Source: an uncultured Hymenobacter sp. (GTDB lineage: Bacteria; Bacteroidota; Bacteroidia; Cytophagales; Hymenobacteraceae). From it: a stretch of 64,000 nucleotides of DNA. The position numbers were made by a program, and so were the translations under genes. Below the pieces are notes generated by a model. The model did not search any database and was not told the DNA's origin. It saw nothing but the letters and a program-made list of their open reading frames with translations. Location of the stretch: NCBI GenBank assembly GCA_913776615.1, contig CAJYPK010000004.1, positions 1 through 64,000 of the forward strand. The letters are read 5' to 3'. This document shows positions 23,101 to 31,789 of this stretch, piece by piece. Position 1 is the stretch's first letter, and each line of letters starts with the position of its first letter.

Positions 23101-25544
23101 CGGCCGACACCGGCGGCAAGTACAGCTTCGCAAATACCGCTTTCTGGCAGGACGTGCGCTCGGGCACCACCATCGTGTTGCGCCAGCTGGCTGGCCCCGC
23201 CGGCTACGTGCAGGATACGGACCCCACGGATTTCACCCTGGATTTACTCCTGGGCAACACGACTTACCTCACCAAGCAGGGCTCCGGCACCTTCAACATC
23301 ACGCAGTACGACATGGTCCTGCTGAAAACCGGGCTGGCCACCGGTACCGACGGGGCCATTCACGCCTTTGCCACCAAGGGCGGCGGCAGCGCGGGCGTGC
23401 CCTCGGCGCTTTTCCTGGCGGTGCGCAGCGCCAAGCTCACCTCGCCCGACGGCACCGACGCGGGCGGCGGCTCCTTCCACTACCCGCTGAACGCCAGCCA
23501 GCGCGTCAGTGATTACAACGGGGCCGGGGGGGCTATTTCGAAGAGTACGGATTTCAACTGGGGCTACGGCTTCGGGGCAGCCAACGTCGCCTACATTCAG
23601 TCGCTGCGCGACGCCGTGGCCCCGGCCGACCTCGTGGTGGCCAGCGGCCAGCGCCTCGGCGCCAGCGGCACCTACGCCACCATCACGGTGCAGGACGGCG
23701 GCAGCCTGGCGCTGCGCGGCCCCACCGCGGTGAGCGGCGCGGTACTGGTGCAGGCCGGCGGCGTACTCGCCACCAACTGCCAGCCCCTGACCGGCGCGGG
23801 CAGCTTCGAGCTGCAAGCTGGGGCTGAATTGCAAATCTGCGAGCCAGCGGGCCTGGCGGCTGACAACGCGGCCGGCGCGGTGCAGCTAGCGGGCACCCGC
23901 ACCCTGCCCCCCGGGGCGCTGTACACCTACAACGGCACGGCCGCCCAGGTCACGGGCGCGGGGCTACCCAGCCAGGTGCGCGGCCTCACGGTGAACAACG
24001 CCGCCGGCCTCACCCTGAGCCAAGACCTGAGCATCAGCCAGCTGGCCCGGCTGCAAAGCGGCAACCTGCGCACCGGGGGCCAGGCGCTCACGCTGCTTTC
24101 TTCGGCCGAGGGCACGGCGCTGCTTGATAATACGGGCGGCGTGGTAGTCGGCAACGGCACCATGCAGCGGGCCATTACGGGCGGCGCGGCGGGGGCGGCC
24201 TACCGGCATTTCAGCTCGCCGGTGGTCGGGGCCACCTGGGCCAGCCTCGCCACGGCGGATTTTGCGCCGACCTTCAACGCGACTTACAACGCGAGCGCCG
24301 CGCCGGGGGCCACGGTGCCCTTCCCCACGGTGTTTGGCTACGACGAAAACCGCCTGGCCACGACAACGTCCGACTACGCGGGCTTCGACAAGGGCTGGTT
24401 TTCGCCGGTCGGGGCCAGCGAGGTGCTGCCGCCGCTGCGCGGCTACACCGTGCACCTGTCCGCCCCAGCGGCCCCGCTGGCCTTCACCGGCCCTTTCAAC
24501 AACGCCACCCAAAGCACCGGTCCGCTCAGTCGGGGCAGCGATGCCGACGCGGGCTGGCAGCTGCTGGGCAACCCCTACCCCAGCCCGCTCGACTGGCGCA
24601 CCGTGAGCGCCAACCAGCGCCCCGGCCTCGACGCGGCCGTGTACGTGTTTGAAAGCACGGGGCCGTACGCGGGCACTTATCGCAGCTACGCCAACGGCAT
24701 CGGCGCCTCGCCGCTGCTGGCGGCGGGCACCGGCTTTTTCGTGCGGGTAAGCGCGGCCAATACGCCCGGCTCCCTCACCCTGACCAACGCCAACCGCGTC
24801 ACGACCTTCGCCGCGCAGCCCGCCTTCGGCCGGCCGGCGGCCGACGCCCGGCCCCAACTGCGCCTGCTGCTCAGCGGCAGCGGCGGCACCGACGAGACGC
24901 TCGTCTACCTCGAAAGCGGCGCGACCACCGGCGCGGACGCCCAGTACGACGCCACCAAGCTAGCCAACCCCAGCGGGCTCAGCCTGGCCTCGCTGGCGGG
25001 TGGGACTGCCCTAGCCATTAATGGCCTGCCCCCGCTGGCCGCGACCGAAACGGTGCTGCCGCTGGCCGTGCAAGTGCCGCGGGCGGGCAGCTACGCCCTC
25101 GAAGTGGCCGACCTGGCTGGCTTCGGCGGTGGCACGGTGTACTTGCGCGATGCGCAGACCGGCACCCAGCAGCCGCTCGCCGCGGGCAGCCGCTACTCGT
25201 TTACACTGGCCGCGGCCGCGGCGGGCAGTGGGCGGTTTAGCCTGGTGCTACGCCCCGCCGCGGCGCTGGCCGCCCAGCCCAGCCTGAGCGCCGCCACGGT
25301 TGGCCTCTACCCCAACCCGGCGCACGGCAGCTTCACGGTGCTGCTGCCGCCACTGGCGGGCCAGCGCACCGTGCGCGCCAGCTTGCTCAACGTGCTCGGC
25401 CAGGTTGTGCTGACGCGCACTATCGCCCTCACGCCGGCCGGGGCCACGGCTACCATCGGCACGGCGGCGCTGGCGGCGGGCGTGTACACGCTGCGCTTGC
25501 AGGGTGATAATCAGCAGGCTACCCGGCGCGTAGTGGTGGAGTAG
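20175..25544 (+). CDS. Secreted multi-modular glycoside hydrolase with CBM6-like module and T9SS sorting domain
   Basis: A 1,789-residue exported protein with signal peptide MKKLLAFLLLSWLALQTGHG. Residues about 25-420 form a clan GH-A-like barrel: acid/base candidate Glu132 in WIIGNEPN and nucleophile candidate Glu259 in AVTEFNLDY, nearest in style to GH39 but not firmly placed. Then come a PKD-like domain (about 465-545), a CBM6-like lectin (about 557-705), two copies of a lamin-tail-like module of about 220 residues (about 713-935 and 933-1155, each beginning VVNR-Y and containing AVELLVVQDH), a beta-rich region, and a C-terminal T9SS sorting domain (about 1705-1789, LYPNPA...YTLRLQGDN). 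It is expected at the cell surface or secreted. A LacI-type site lies upstream, linking it to the PUL. Confidence 0.85.
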   Translation: MKKLLAFLLLSWLALQTGHGQTISPYLAGQNAWLPKAYGGVTYNGLLEQLWPVVQRSHVQMVRIGGNGVEFNMPSGPEYVALIDSIRRIGAEPMVQVAQGRGKYTAQQAADLVAYVNQTMNRHVKYWIIGNEPNLAGTRTTVPVAGVEAYIKAWSSAMKAVDPNILIIGPETSFYDTSYLNPLIGGANDITGQDANGRYYVDIVSFHSYPFSGTQTRAQVVAGAQIIAGNVDRLLTLLSAANSLHNRTGAHALQWAVTEFNLDYANPAANTVEGVGVHSFLNGQYWAEVFGVGMQKGAVSMLPWSIHEGSGARGTGDLGYLDGSTLATIKPRSAYYHEQLVADNLRGTYLAASDNQSLVTVLAAARPDRSTAVMLLNKSDASDYDFTVQLSAATVPGAASLKVNVPAGLAAAYSDKLFAQSTLVLLFDSQGALTQKIVYSLQHAAATRPPTYLRPGQSTTLVTFAADKTFSCIAPEAVTYTASVLGDYSALSWQFGTDATPQTATGKGPIAVTYATAGLKTTTLTLASADTTLVVSKPDYVQVSACVRTPYTGTAAVIPGVIKAVEYDTGGEGVAYHDADPTNRGAALDPTVPRPDEGVDTENGGEGNGNVGYSASGEWLKYTVRVLRSGLYKVVARVSANAAGGALRVSVNDVDKTGVVPVPASGGFGTYQDVIINNVYLDAASTATLKFDLVSASFNVEKLTFTEQAATGIVVNRLYNATATVDGSQDAVELLVVQDHTDIRGLIIKDFENNLTTDTGGKYQFRDQALWRDLRLGTTVVLRRLAGPSGYAQDVDATDFTLDVLLDNGTYLANLSGSGQSFNLTQTDMVLLKSGAAEGTAAVVHTFATNGGGNTALYNAVTTNKLTATAANGTGTLLYPTNPSQSPADYAGTAAAAATGTTEATRTWGYGYGAANTTYINTLRNAVYNAPSIVVNRVYNGSNDNLGTADAVELLVVQDHLDLRNLVVKDFETNNTADTGGKYSFANTAFWQDVRSGTTIVLRQLAGPAGYVQDTDPTDFTLDLLLGNTTYLTKQGSGTFNITQYDMVLLKTGLATGTDGAIHAFATKGGGSAGVPSALFLAVRSAKLTSPDGTDAGGGSFHYPLNASQRVSDYNGAGGAISKSTDFNWGYGFGAANVAYIQSLRDAVAPADLVVASGQRLGASGTYATITVQDGGSLALRGPTAVSGAVLVQAGGVLATNCQPLTGAGSFELQAGAELQICEPAGLAADNAAGAVQLAGTRTLPPGALYTYNGTAAQVTGAGLPSQVRGLTVNNAAGLTLSQDLSISQLARLQSGNLRTGGQALTLLSSAEGTALLDNTGGVVVGNGTMQRAITGGAAGAAYRHFSSPVVGATWASLATADFAPTFNATYNASAAPGATVPFPTVFGYDENRLATTTSDYAGFDKGWFSPVGASEVLPPLRGYTVHLSAPAAPLAFTGPFNNATQSTGPLSRGSDADAGWQLLGNPYPSPLDWRTVSANQRPGLDAAVYVFESTGPYAGTYRSYANGIGASPLLAAGTGFFVRVSAANTPGSLTLTNANRVTTFAAQPAFGRPAADARPQLRLLLSGSGGTDETLVYLESGATTGADAQYDATKLANPSGLSLASLAGGTALAINGLPPLAATETVLPLAVQVPRAGSYALEVADLAGFGGGTVYLRDAQTGTQQPLAAGSRYSFTLAAAAAGSGRFSLVLRPAAALAAQPSLSAATVGLYPNPAHGSFTVLLPPLAGQRTVRASLLNVLGQVVLTRTIALTPAGATATIGTAALAAGVYTLRLQGDNQQATRRVVVE

Positions 25545-25612
25545 GTACGGGCAAGCCGCTTATGGGCTTTTTAGAATAAATGCAGTTTAGGAAGTAGGCT
25601 ACCTAAACCATA

Positions 25613-25718
25613 ACGTCCGTCATGCTGAGCCTGCCGAAGCATCTCTACCGCACCGTTGAATGGTTTAGCAACGAAGCGAGTAAGTTGCTTCGACAGGCTC
25701 AGCATGACGGACGTTTTT
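25613..25718. repeat. Palindromic repeat, GTCATGCTGAGCCTGCCGAAGC family
   Basis: ACGTCCGTCATGCTGAGCCT then GCCGAAGCA (25613-25641) pairs with TGCTTCGACAGGCTCAGCAT then GACGGACGT (25686-25714), followed by TTTTT. It may double as a terminator. Confidence 0.85.
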
Positions 25719-25754
25719 TGGTGAATATTTCGAATATTTTTCTAATTACTAGCT

Positions 25755-25968
25755 TAACAATACGTCATGCACTTTAGGGCTGCCCCATCGTGGGGACCTC
25801 ACCCCCCGGCCCCCTCTCCTTGGGGAGAGGGGGAGCCAGACGACTACCTGACGTGACAACTACTTATGCGGGCTAACGCCTGGCTCCCCCTCTCCCCAAG
25901 GAGAGGGGGCCGGGGGGTGAGGTCACGCGTCTGGGCAGCCCAAAAGTGCATACCACCCTAACAATTTC
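25755..25968. repeat. Nested MITE-like palindromic element, diverged copy
   Basis: The inner palindromes have a CTTGGGGAG loop variant (CCCCCTCTCCCCAAGGAGAG). Outer arms are TGCACTTTAGGGCTGCCCCA against TGGGCAGCCCAAAAGTGCAT; they share only the GGGCTGCCC/GGGTAGCCC part with the copy at 3598, so this is a subfamily. Confidence 0.75.
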
Positions 25969-26073
25969 CCTACGCACCTTTCAATCTCACTACTCTCTTT
26001 CAACGAGACGAAAAATCCTAGCCATGCGAACTGCCACACCAGGCCCTAAGCCAGTCTAAAAATTAACCGCCAG

Positions 26074-27261
26074 CTAAGCGGGGTCGTACACCGCGCCGCC
26101 GAATAGTATTGTACCGGTTTCGTCGTCCACAATAGCGCAGAAGAACGGGCGGTCTACCCGCACTTCTACCCGGCGAAGCTCGGAAGACCCCGCCGCCCCG
26201 CCGTCCAGCCACATCATCGTGACACCGACTGCCTCAGTACCTTTTTCGTCTATCCTTAGGTAAGTCCGGTGGGTAATCTGCCCAATGAAACCGGGGGTAC
26301 CGGGTGGTAATCCCACGGGGGTAAAATCGGCGTCCGGCCCCAAAGCCGGCCCCAGGCCGAGGGCATCCAGGGCACCCGTCAGGTCCTGCTGCCACTCCAG
26401 CTGGAAGCGGGGCAGGGTCAAATCGACTTCTATGAGCTCGTTTTGTCCTCCGTAGGCTGCCTGCCACTGCGCCCACTGCTCGGCGGTCAGGCTGCGCAGA
26501 AAATCGGGCAGCCCCGTGGGCTGATCGGGCACGAATACCTGCATGGAAGCCCCGCGTGGATACCCCAGATACGGCAGCCGCACGGCTTGCCAGCCGGCCC
26601 CACGCTGGTACTGAATTGCCGAGCTGCGCTGACGCATGAGTGGCACCGTTTTCGCCTGGCCGGTACCCAGCCAGAAAGGACCGGGGCGCGTGGCCGCCTC
26701 GCTAAATTCCTCTGCCCAATCGGCCTTGAAATACACGGCGTTGGTAAGCACCAGCGCGACATCTTCGGTTAGCGAGCTGGCCTCGGCCACGTGCGAAATC
26801 CGGCCAGCCGTACGCTGGCTTACCCAGGCGTTGATAACCTCGCTGGCCCTGGGGCTGGTAAAGTCGAGCGCCGTGGCGCTGGCGCGGTAGTGCTGCCGAA
26901 TGCGGGCCGCAAAATCGGGATCCAGCGTAAAGTTTTGGTTGACCCACAGGCCATTTGCCATGCCCAGCGTGAGTTGATACTCACCGGGCTGGGTAAGCAC
27001 GGCCAGCTGCCGGGCCACGGCGGTAGCCAGCTCGGCGGGCGGAATGCCTTCCACCCGCAGGGTGCGGGCAATGGCCTCGCGCGTGGCCCCGGCGCTACCT
27101 TCCAGCGCCAGCAGCAGGGCCACAACAATGCCAAACGGCGAGATAAACACGTTGGCCTGCGGCGTAGCCTGCGCCACGCGCCGCAGCAGGGCCAGCCCAA
27201 ACTCCCGCTGGGCTTGCAGCAGGGACGCGGGTAGCAGCAGAGGAGGGTCGAAATCTGGCAA
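26074..27261 (-). CDS. Serpin-family protease inhibitor
   Basis: A 395-residue serpin. Family hallmarks include NVFISPFGIVVALLLALEGS, the shutter region LTNAVYFKADWAEEFSEAAT, QAVRLPYLG, LTLPRFQLEW, and the reactive-centre hinge IDEKGTEAVGVTMMW followed by a variable loop and VEVRVDRPFFCAIVDDETGT. The hinge keeps the Glu-Lys-Gly-Thr-Glu-Ala start, but Val-Gly-Val replaces the small residues, so inhibitory activity is plausible but uncertain. No signal peptide is evident from the chosen TTG start; no upstream ATG exists before the LacI stop. It lies 11 bases after the LacI-type gene and is probably cotranscribed, which is unusual for a PUL. Serpins are uncommon in bacteria. Confidence 0.88.
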   Translation of the reverse strand: MPDFDPPLLLPASLLQAQREFGLALLRRVAQATPQANVFISPFGIVVALLLALEGSAGATREAIARTLRVEGIPPAELATAVARQLAVLTQPGEYQLTLGMANGLWVNQNFTLDPDFAARIRQHYRASATALDFTSPRASEVINAWVSQRTAGRISHVAEASSLTEDVALVLTNAVYFKADWAEEFSEAATRPGPFWLGTGQAKTVPLMRQRSSAIQYQRGAGWQAVRLPYLGYPRGASMQVFVPDQPTGLPDFLRSLTAEQWAQWQAAYGGQNELIEVDLTLPRFQLEWQQDLTGALDALGLGPALGPDADFTPVGLPPGTPGFIGQITHRTYLRIDEKGTEAVGVTMMWLDGGAAGSSELRRVEVRVDRPFFCAIVDDETGTILFGGAVYDPA

Positions 27262-27272
27262 GCGCCTGTCTG

Positions 27273-28304
27273 TTAAAGCGGGGAAGAAACTGCCACCGCC
27301 GTGGAGCGGCGCGGCACCAGCTCCGAGGCCAGCACCACGCTCTGGGTGGGCAGCACGGGACGCTTTTTCTCCACGGCGCGCAGCAGGATGCGGGCGGCTT
27401 CGCGGCCGATGTCGTGAGCGGGCTGGGTGATGGTGGTGAGCGGCGGGTCGAAGAGCGAGACGCTTTCGAGGTTGGAGAAGCCCACCACTTTCACGTCTTC
27501 CGGGATGCGGCGGCCCAGCCGGTGGCAGGCGTGGTAGGCCCCCACGGCTAAGCGCTCGACCGAGGCAAAGATGCCGTCGATGTCGGGCCGGCGGCGCAGC
27601 AGCTCCTCGATCAGCTGCACGTTGCGGGCGTTGTCGGTGGTGCCGGGCAGCACTAAATCAGGGTCGGGGGCGTGGCCCTGGGCCGCCAGGGCGTCGAGGT
27701 AGCCCTGGTGCCGGTTCTGGCCGATAGACAAGGTATTGGAGATGAGCAGGTGGGCGATGCGCTGGCAGCCCACGGCCAGCAGGTGCGCGGTGGCCAGGCG
27801 GCCGCTCTCGTAGTCGTTGGTCGTCACCTTGGCCGTGGCAATCTCGGCCCGCACGCGGTCAAAAAACACGAGCGGGATGCCGGCTTCCCGCAGGCTTTCG
27901 AGGTGGGTGATGTCCTCGGTACCGCTGGCTACCGACAGCAGGATGCCGTCGACGCGCCCGCCCTTGAGGTGCTGGATGATGGCCACCTCACGCTCGTAGT
28001 CGTCGTGGGTGAGGTAGATGAGCACGTGGTAGCCGCTCTGCCGGGCGGCCTCCTCGATGCCATTGATGGCGAGGGCGAAGAAGTGGTTGGTAACCTTGGG
28101 GATGACGACCCCAATGGTTTTGCTCTGGTTGCGGCGCAGGCTGCTGGCGTAGGCGTTGGGCTCGTAGTGCAGCTCGGCGGCCAGGGCGCGCACCCGCTCC
28201 TTGGTAGCGGCCGACACCTCGTGGCTGTCTTGCAGCGCCCGCGAAACGGTAGCAATCGACAGGCCCAGCTCCTCAGCCAATTGCTTGAGGTTAACGGGTT
28301 TCAT
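27273..28304 (-). CDS. LacI-family transcriptional regulator of the PUL
   Basis: A 343-residue protein with an N-terminal LacI helix-turn-helix (VNLKQLAEELGLSIATVSRA, then the hinge region with YEPNAYASSLRRNQSKTIGV) and a periplasmic-binding-like sugar sensor (IPKVTNHFFALAINGIEEAA, FDRVRAEIATAKVTTNDYES, GFSNLESVSLFDPPLTTITQ). It is divergent from susC; the shared intergenic region holds the palindromic site at 28441-28461, and an identical 19-base string precedes the glycosidase gene at 20175. It most likely represses or activates both in response to a breakdown product of the target glycan. The ligand is unknown. The serpin gene follows in the same transcript. Confidence 0.92.
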   Translation of the reverse strand: MKPVNLKQLAEELGLSIATVSRALQDSHEVSAATKERVRALAAELHYEPNAYASSLRRNQSKTIGVVIPKVTNHFFALAINGIEEAARQSGYHVLIYLTHDDYEREVAIIQHLKGGRVDGILLSVASGTEDITHLESLREAGIPLVFFDRVRAEIATAKVTTNDYESGRLATAHLLAVGCQRIAHLLISNTLSIGQNRHQGYLDALAAQGHAPDPDLVLPGTTDNARNVQLIEELLRRRPDIDGIFASVERLAVGAYHACHRLGRRIPEDVKVVGFSNLESVSLFDPPLTTITQPAHDIGREAARILLRAVEKKRPVLPTQSVVLASELVPRRSTAVAVSSPL

Positions 28305-28440
28305 GGGGATAGTTTCTAGTAGACGGAAGGAAGCGCGAATTGTAATTTACCGGTTTTCACCCGGGCAAACCACCCAGCAATATAGGCACCCCATTCCGAT
28401 CCCCCGTCGCCCTAATAAGCTGAACAGCAAGCCGGATTCT

Positions 28441-28461
28441 GAAAACGTTTACGTAAATAAA
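28441..28461. promoter_or_regulatory. LacI-type operator between lacI-type gene and susC
   Basis: GAAAACGTTTAC is a near-perfect palindrome (one mismatch to GTAAACGTTTAC) and continues as CGTAAATAAA. The string AAACGTTTACGTAAATAAA (28443-28461) is identical to 19881-19899. It is placed to control divergent transcription of both genes. Confidence 0.7.
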
Positions 28462-28508
28462 CCCCCGTTTTACCGGCTGAACAGGGGATGAACGGGCTGT
28501 ACTTCGCA

Positions 28509-28550
28509 GGGCCAACCGACCCGCCGGCCGGGCCGGTTGGCCCCGTTTTC
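28509..28550 (+). promoter_or_regulatory. Leader hairpin upstream of susC
   Basis: GGGCCAACCG (28509-28518) pairs with CGGTTGGCCC (28534-28543), and CGTTTTC follows. It lies 23 bases before the susC ATG and resembles a weak terminator or attenuator. Function is inferred. Confidence 0.4.
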
Positions 28551-28572
28551 AGTCCTCATTTCCCACCCGCTT

Positions 28573-31500
28573 ATGCCTGCTCCTCTACGCTCGGCGCGCT
28601 GGCGCGCCGCCCGGCCCCTGGCCCTGCTTCCCGTACTTGGCCTGGCCGCTACTGCGCCCCTCGCGGCGGCCCCGCGCCCCGCCTCCCCCCCCATCTCGGT
28701 AGGGGCCGACGTCACCATCACCGGCCAGGTGCTCGACGAGAAGGGCGCCCCGCTGCCCGGCGTCAACGTCATCGTGAAGGGCACGAGCACCGGCGCCCAG
28801 ACCGACGTGAGCGGCCGCTACAAAATCGTGGCCCCCGACAACGCCACCCTGGTTTTTTCCTTTATCGGCTACGTAGCCAAGGAAGTCGCCGTAGGCGGCA
28901 AGGCCAGCGTCAACGTATCGCTGGCCCCCGACGCGGCCGGCCTCGACGAGGTGGTGGTCGTAGGCTACGGGGCCCAGGAAAAGAAGCTGCTGGCGACTTC
29001 CATCAGCTCGATTCCGGCCAAGCAGGTGGAGCTCATTCCGGTGGCCAGCCCCTCGGAGGCGCTGGTGGGCCTGGTGGCGGGCGCCCAGATCACCGAGCCC
29101 TCGGGCGAGCCGGGGGCGGGGGCGGTGATTCGCATTCGTGGGCTGGGGTCGATTTCGGCCGGCAACTCGCCGCTGTACGTGGTCGATGGCTACCCGCTGA
29201 ATAGCCCCGACAGCTACAACCAGATTCCGCCCGGCGACATTCAATCGATTCAGATTCTGAAGGATGCGGCGGCCTGCGCCATCTACGGCTCGCGCGGCGG
29301 CAACGGCATCGTGATCGTGACTACCAAGCGCGGCAGCACCGACGGCAAAACGCGCTTCAATTTCACGGCCAACGCCGGCATTCAGCAAGTCGCCAAGCGC
29401 GTGGATTTGCTCAACCGCGACCAGTACCTCGACTACCTGCGCGAATCGTTCACCAACGGCAACCGGGCCATTCCCGCCACCTTGCAACCCGGCGCGCCCG
29501 CCCTGCCCGATACCGACTGGCAAAACGAGGTATTCCGCACCGGCGTGCAGCAGCAGTACCAGGTGAGCGCGGCCGGCGGCACCGAGAAGTCGCGCTTCTA
29601 CATCGCGGGCGGCTACTTCAAGCAGAGCGGCATCGTGAAGAACTCGGGCTTCGAGCGCTTTTCGCTGCGGGCCAATTACGACGCCCAACTGAGCAAGAAG
29701 CTGACGCTGGGCGTGAGCTTGGCTCCCAACTTCACCCGCACCGATGTGATTCCGATTTCGGGCAGCTACAACGGCGGCAACATCTCGGGCGGCGGGCCGA
29801 GCGGCGAAACGGCGGTGGTGACGGCCGCCCTCATCCTGCCGCCCATCATCCCCACCCGCCTGCCCAACGGCGACTACGGCACCATCCGCAACGCCGGCTC
29901 GGGCGTGACCACGCCCGGCGACCTGCTGAGCCCGCTGGCTACCATCGACTTGTACCAGGACCATACCAACGCCGTGCGGGCGCTGGGCTACTCCTACCTC
30001 GACCTCGAAGCCATCAAGGGCCTGCACCTGCGCACCAGCTTCGGGGCCGAATTGCTCAATAGCCGCCGGGCCATCTACGTGCCCGCCACGCTGGGCACGG
30101 CCGGCAACCAGGCCGCCAACCTCTCCAACCCCATCCTGAGCAACATCGACGCCCGGCAGCTCAACGGCACCAACCTCAACTGGGTGTGGGAGAATACCGC
30201 CACCTACAACCGCACCTTCGGCACCAGCCACAACCTGACGTTGCTGGCCGGCTACTCGGCCCAGTACAACCAGAACGAGGGCAGCACCGTGCTGGGCCAG
30301 ACGGGCACCTTTACCAACACCTCAATCGAGTACGCCACGGCGGCCGGCCAGCTGTTCGGCCAGGCCAATTTCACGGCCAACGCGCTGACTTCCATCTACG
30401 GGCGCGTCGATTACTCGTACAAGGAGCGCTACATCCTCACCGCCGCGCTGCGCTCGGACGGCTCGTCGCGCTTCGGGCCGGATAACCGCTACGCAACCTT
30501 TCCCTCGGTGGCGCTGGCCTGGCGGGCGGGCGAGGAAACGTTTATCAAGCAGCTGCCGGCGATTTCGGAATTGAAGCTGCGCGGCAGCTTCGGCGTGACC
30601 GGCAACAACAACATCGGCGACTACAACTACCAGAGCTACCAGCAGGCCGCCAACTACGTGTTCGGCACCGGCAACGGCACCCGCAACTTCGGCTTCGCGC
30701 CCAACGGCGTGGCCGTGCGCAACCTGGGCTGGGAAACCAACACGCAGTTCGACGCCGGCTTCGACCTGGGTTTGTTCCGCGACCGCATTTACCTGACGGT
30801 GGCCGCCTACCAGCGCAACACCACCGACCTGCTGCTCAACCGCAACGTGCCCGCCCTGCTCGGCTTCGCGACCCGCGCCCTGGCCAACGTGGGCGAGGTG
30901 CGCAACCGCGGCCTCGAATTTCAATTGAACACCGCCAATATCACCGGCAAGGCCTTCACCTGGAGCTCCTCGGCCAACCTGAGCATCAACCGCAACGTGG
31001 TGCTGGCCCTGGCCGGCACCAACGACCAGCTGCTCTACGACGCGGTGTTCGGCTACACCAGCTCCATCCGGGTGGTGCCGGGCCAGCCGCTGGGCACCTT
31101 CTACGGCTACACCCAGGAGGGCGTGTACCGCGACCAGAACGACGTGGATACCAGCCCCAAGTGGACGGCCAGCACCGTGTCGCCCGGCGACCTGAAGTTC
31201 AAGGACCTCAACGGCGACGGCAAGATTGACTCGAACGATATCGGCCCCATCGGCAACCCCTTCCCCAACTTCACCTACGGCCTGCTCAACACCTTCGGCT
31301 ACAAGAATTTCTCGCTGAGCGTGACGCTGCAAGGCTCGCAGGGCGCGGATATTCTGTACGGGGCCGACCGCTACACTTTCAACTCGCCCGGCCAGGCCAA
31401 CGCCCGCACCAACCAGCTCGGCCGCTGGCACTCGCCCACCGACCCCGGCGACGGCCGCACGCCCCGCGCTACGTCCAGCGCCTCGCTGCGCACGCAGTTC

Positions 31501-31770
31501 AGCTCTTATTTCCTCTACGACGCCTCGTTTTTGCGGGTGCGCAACATCACGCTGCGCTACAACATCCCCACCGACTGGGCCGGCAAGGCGGGCCTGCAAA
31601 GCATCGGCGTGTACGCCTCGGTGCAGAATCTGTACACCTTCACTAAGTACTTCGGCTACAACCCCGAAGCCAATAACTACGGCAACACGACTGCGCCTAC
31701 CTACGGCGTCGATCAGGGCTCGTACCCGATGGCCCGCACCCTTACGGTGGGCTTGCAGGCGGGCTTTTAG
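28573..31770 (+). CDS. susC: SusC/RagA-family TonB-linked outer-membrane glycan transporter
   Basis: A 1,065-residue protein with a signal peptide and a carboxypeptidase-regulatory-like domain (TITGQVLDEKGAPLPGVNVI). The SusC signature LDEVVVVGYGAQEKKLLATS follows, then a plug domain (IRIRGLGSISAGNSPLYVVD, AAACAIYGSRGGNGIVIVTT) and a 22-strand barrel to the C-terminal Phe. It imports oligosaccharides handed over by SusD. The start at 28573 is preferred to the in-frame ATG at 28537 because it gives MPAPLRSARWRAARPLALLP, a proper signal peptide. It is preceded by the LacI-type operator and a leader hairpin, and followed by a repeat before susD. Confidence 0.95.
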   Translation: MPAPLRSARWRAARPLALLPVLGLAATAPLAAAPRPASPPISVGADVTITGQVLDEKGAPLPGVNVIVKGTSTGAQTDVSGRYKIVAPDNATLVFSFIGYVAKEVAVGGKASVNVSLAPDAAGLDEVVVVGYGAQEKKLLATSISSIPAKQVELIPVASPSEALVGLVAGAQITEPSGEPGAGAVIRIRGLGSISAGNSPLYVVDGYPLNSPDSYNQIPPGDIQSIQILKDAAACAIYGSRGGNGIVIVTTKRGSTDGKTRFNFTANAGIQQVAKRVDLLNRDQYLDYLRESFTNGNRAIPATLQPGAPALPDTDWQNEVFRTGVQQQYQVSAAGGTEKSRFYIAGGYFKQSGIVKNSGFERFSLRANYDAQLSKKLTLGVSLAPNFTRTDVIPISGSYNGGNISGGGPSGETAVVTAALILPPIIPTRLPNGDYGTIRNAGSGVTTPGDLLSPLATIDLYQDHTNAVRALGYSYLDLEAIKGLHLRTSFGAELLNSRRAIYVPATLGTAGNQAANLSNPILSNIDARQLNGTNLNWVWENTATYNRTFGTSHNLTLLAGYSAQYNQNEGSTVLGQTGTFTNTSIEYATAAGQLFGQANFTANALTSIYGRVDYSYKERYILTAALRSDGSSRFGPDNRYATFPSVALAWRAGEETFIKQLPAISELKLRGSFGVTGNNNIGDYNYQSYQQAANYVFGTGNGTRNFGFAPNGVAVRNLGWETNTQFDAGFDLGLFRDRIYLTVAAYQRNTTDLLLNRNVPALLGFATRALANVGEVRNRGLEFQLNTANITGKAFTWSSSANLSINRNVVLALAGTNDQLLYDAVFGYTSSIRVVPGQPLGTFYGYTQEGVYRDQNDVDTSPKWTASTVSPGDLKFKDLNGDGKIDSNDIGPIGNPFPNFTYGLLNTFGYKNFSLSVTLQGSQGADILYGADRYTFNSPGQANARTNQLGRWHSPTDPGDGRTPRATSSASLRTQFSSYFLYDASFLRVRNITLRYNIPTDWAGKAGLQSIGVYASVQNLYTFTKYFGYNPEANNYGNTTAPTYGVDQGSYPMARTLTVGLQAGF

Positions 31771-31789
31771 GCCGCTAACCTGGCGCGGC

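Larger units (their letters stand above)
25545..26073. other. Convergent intergenic region filled by repeats
   Basis: No gene. It holds the hairpin at 25613-25718, which can serve as a terminator for the glycosidase gene, and a MITE-like element at 25755-25968. Confidence 0.6.
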
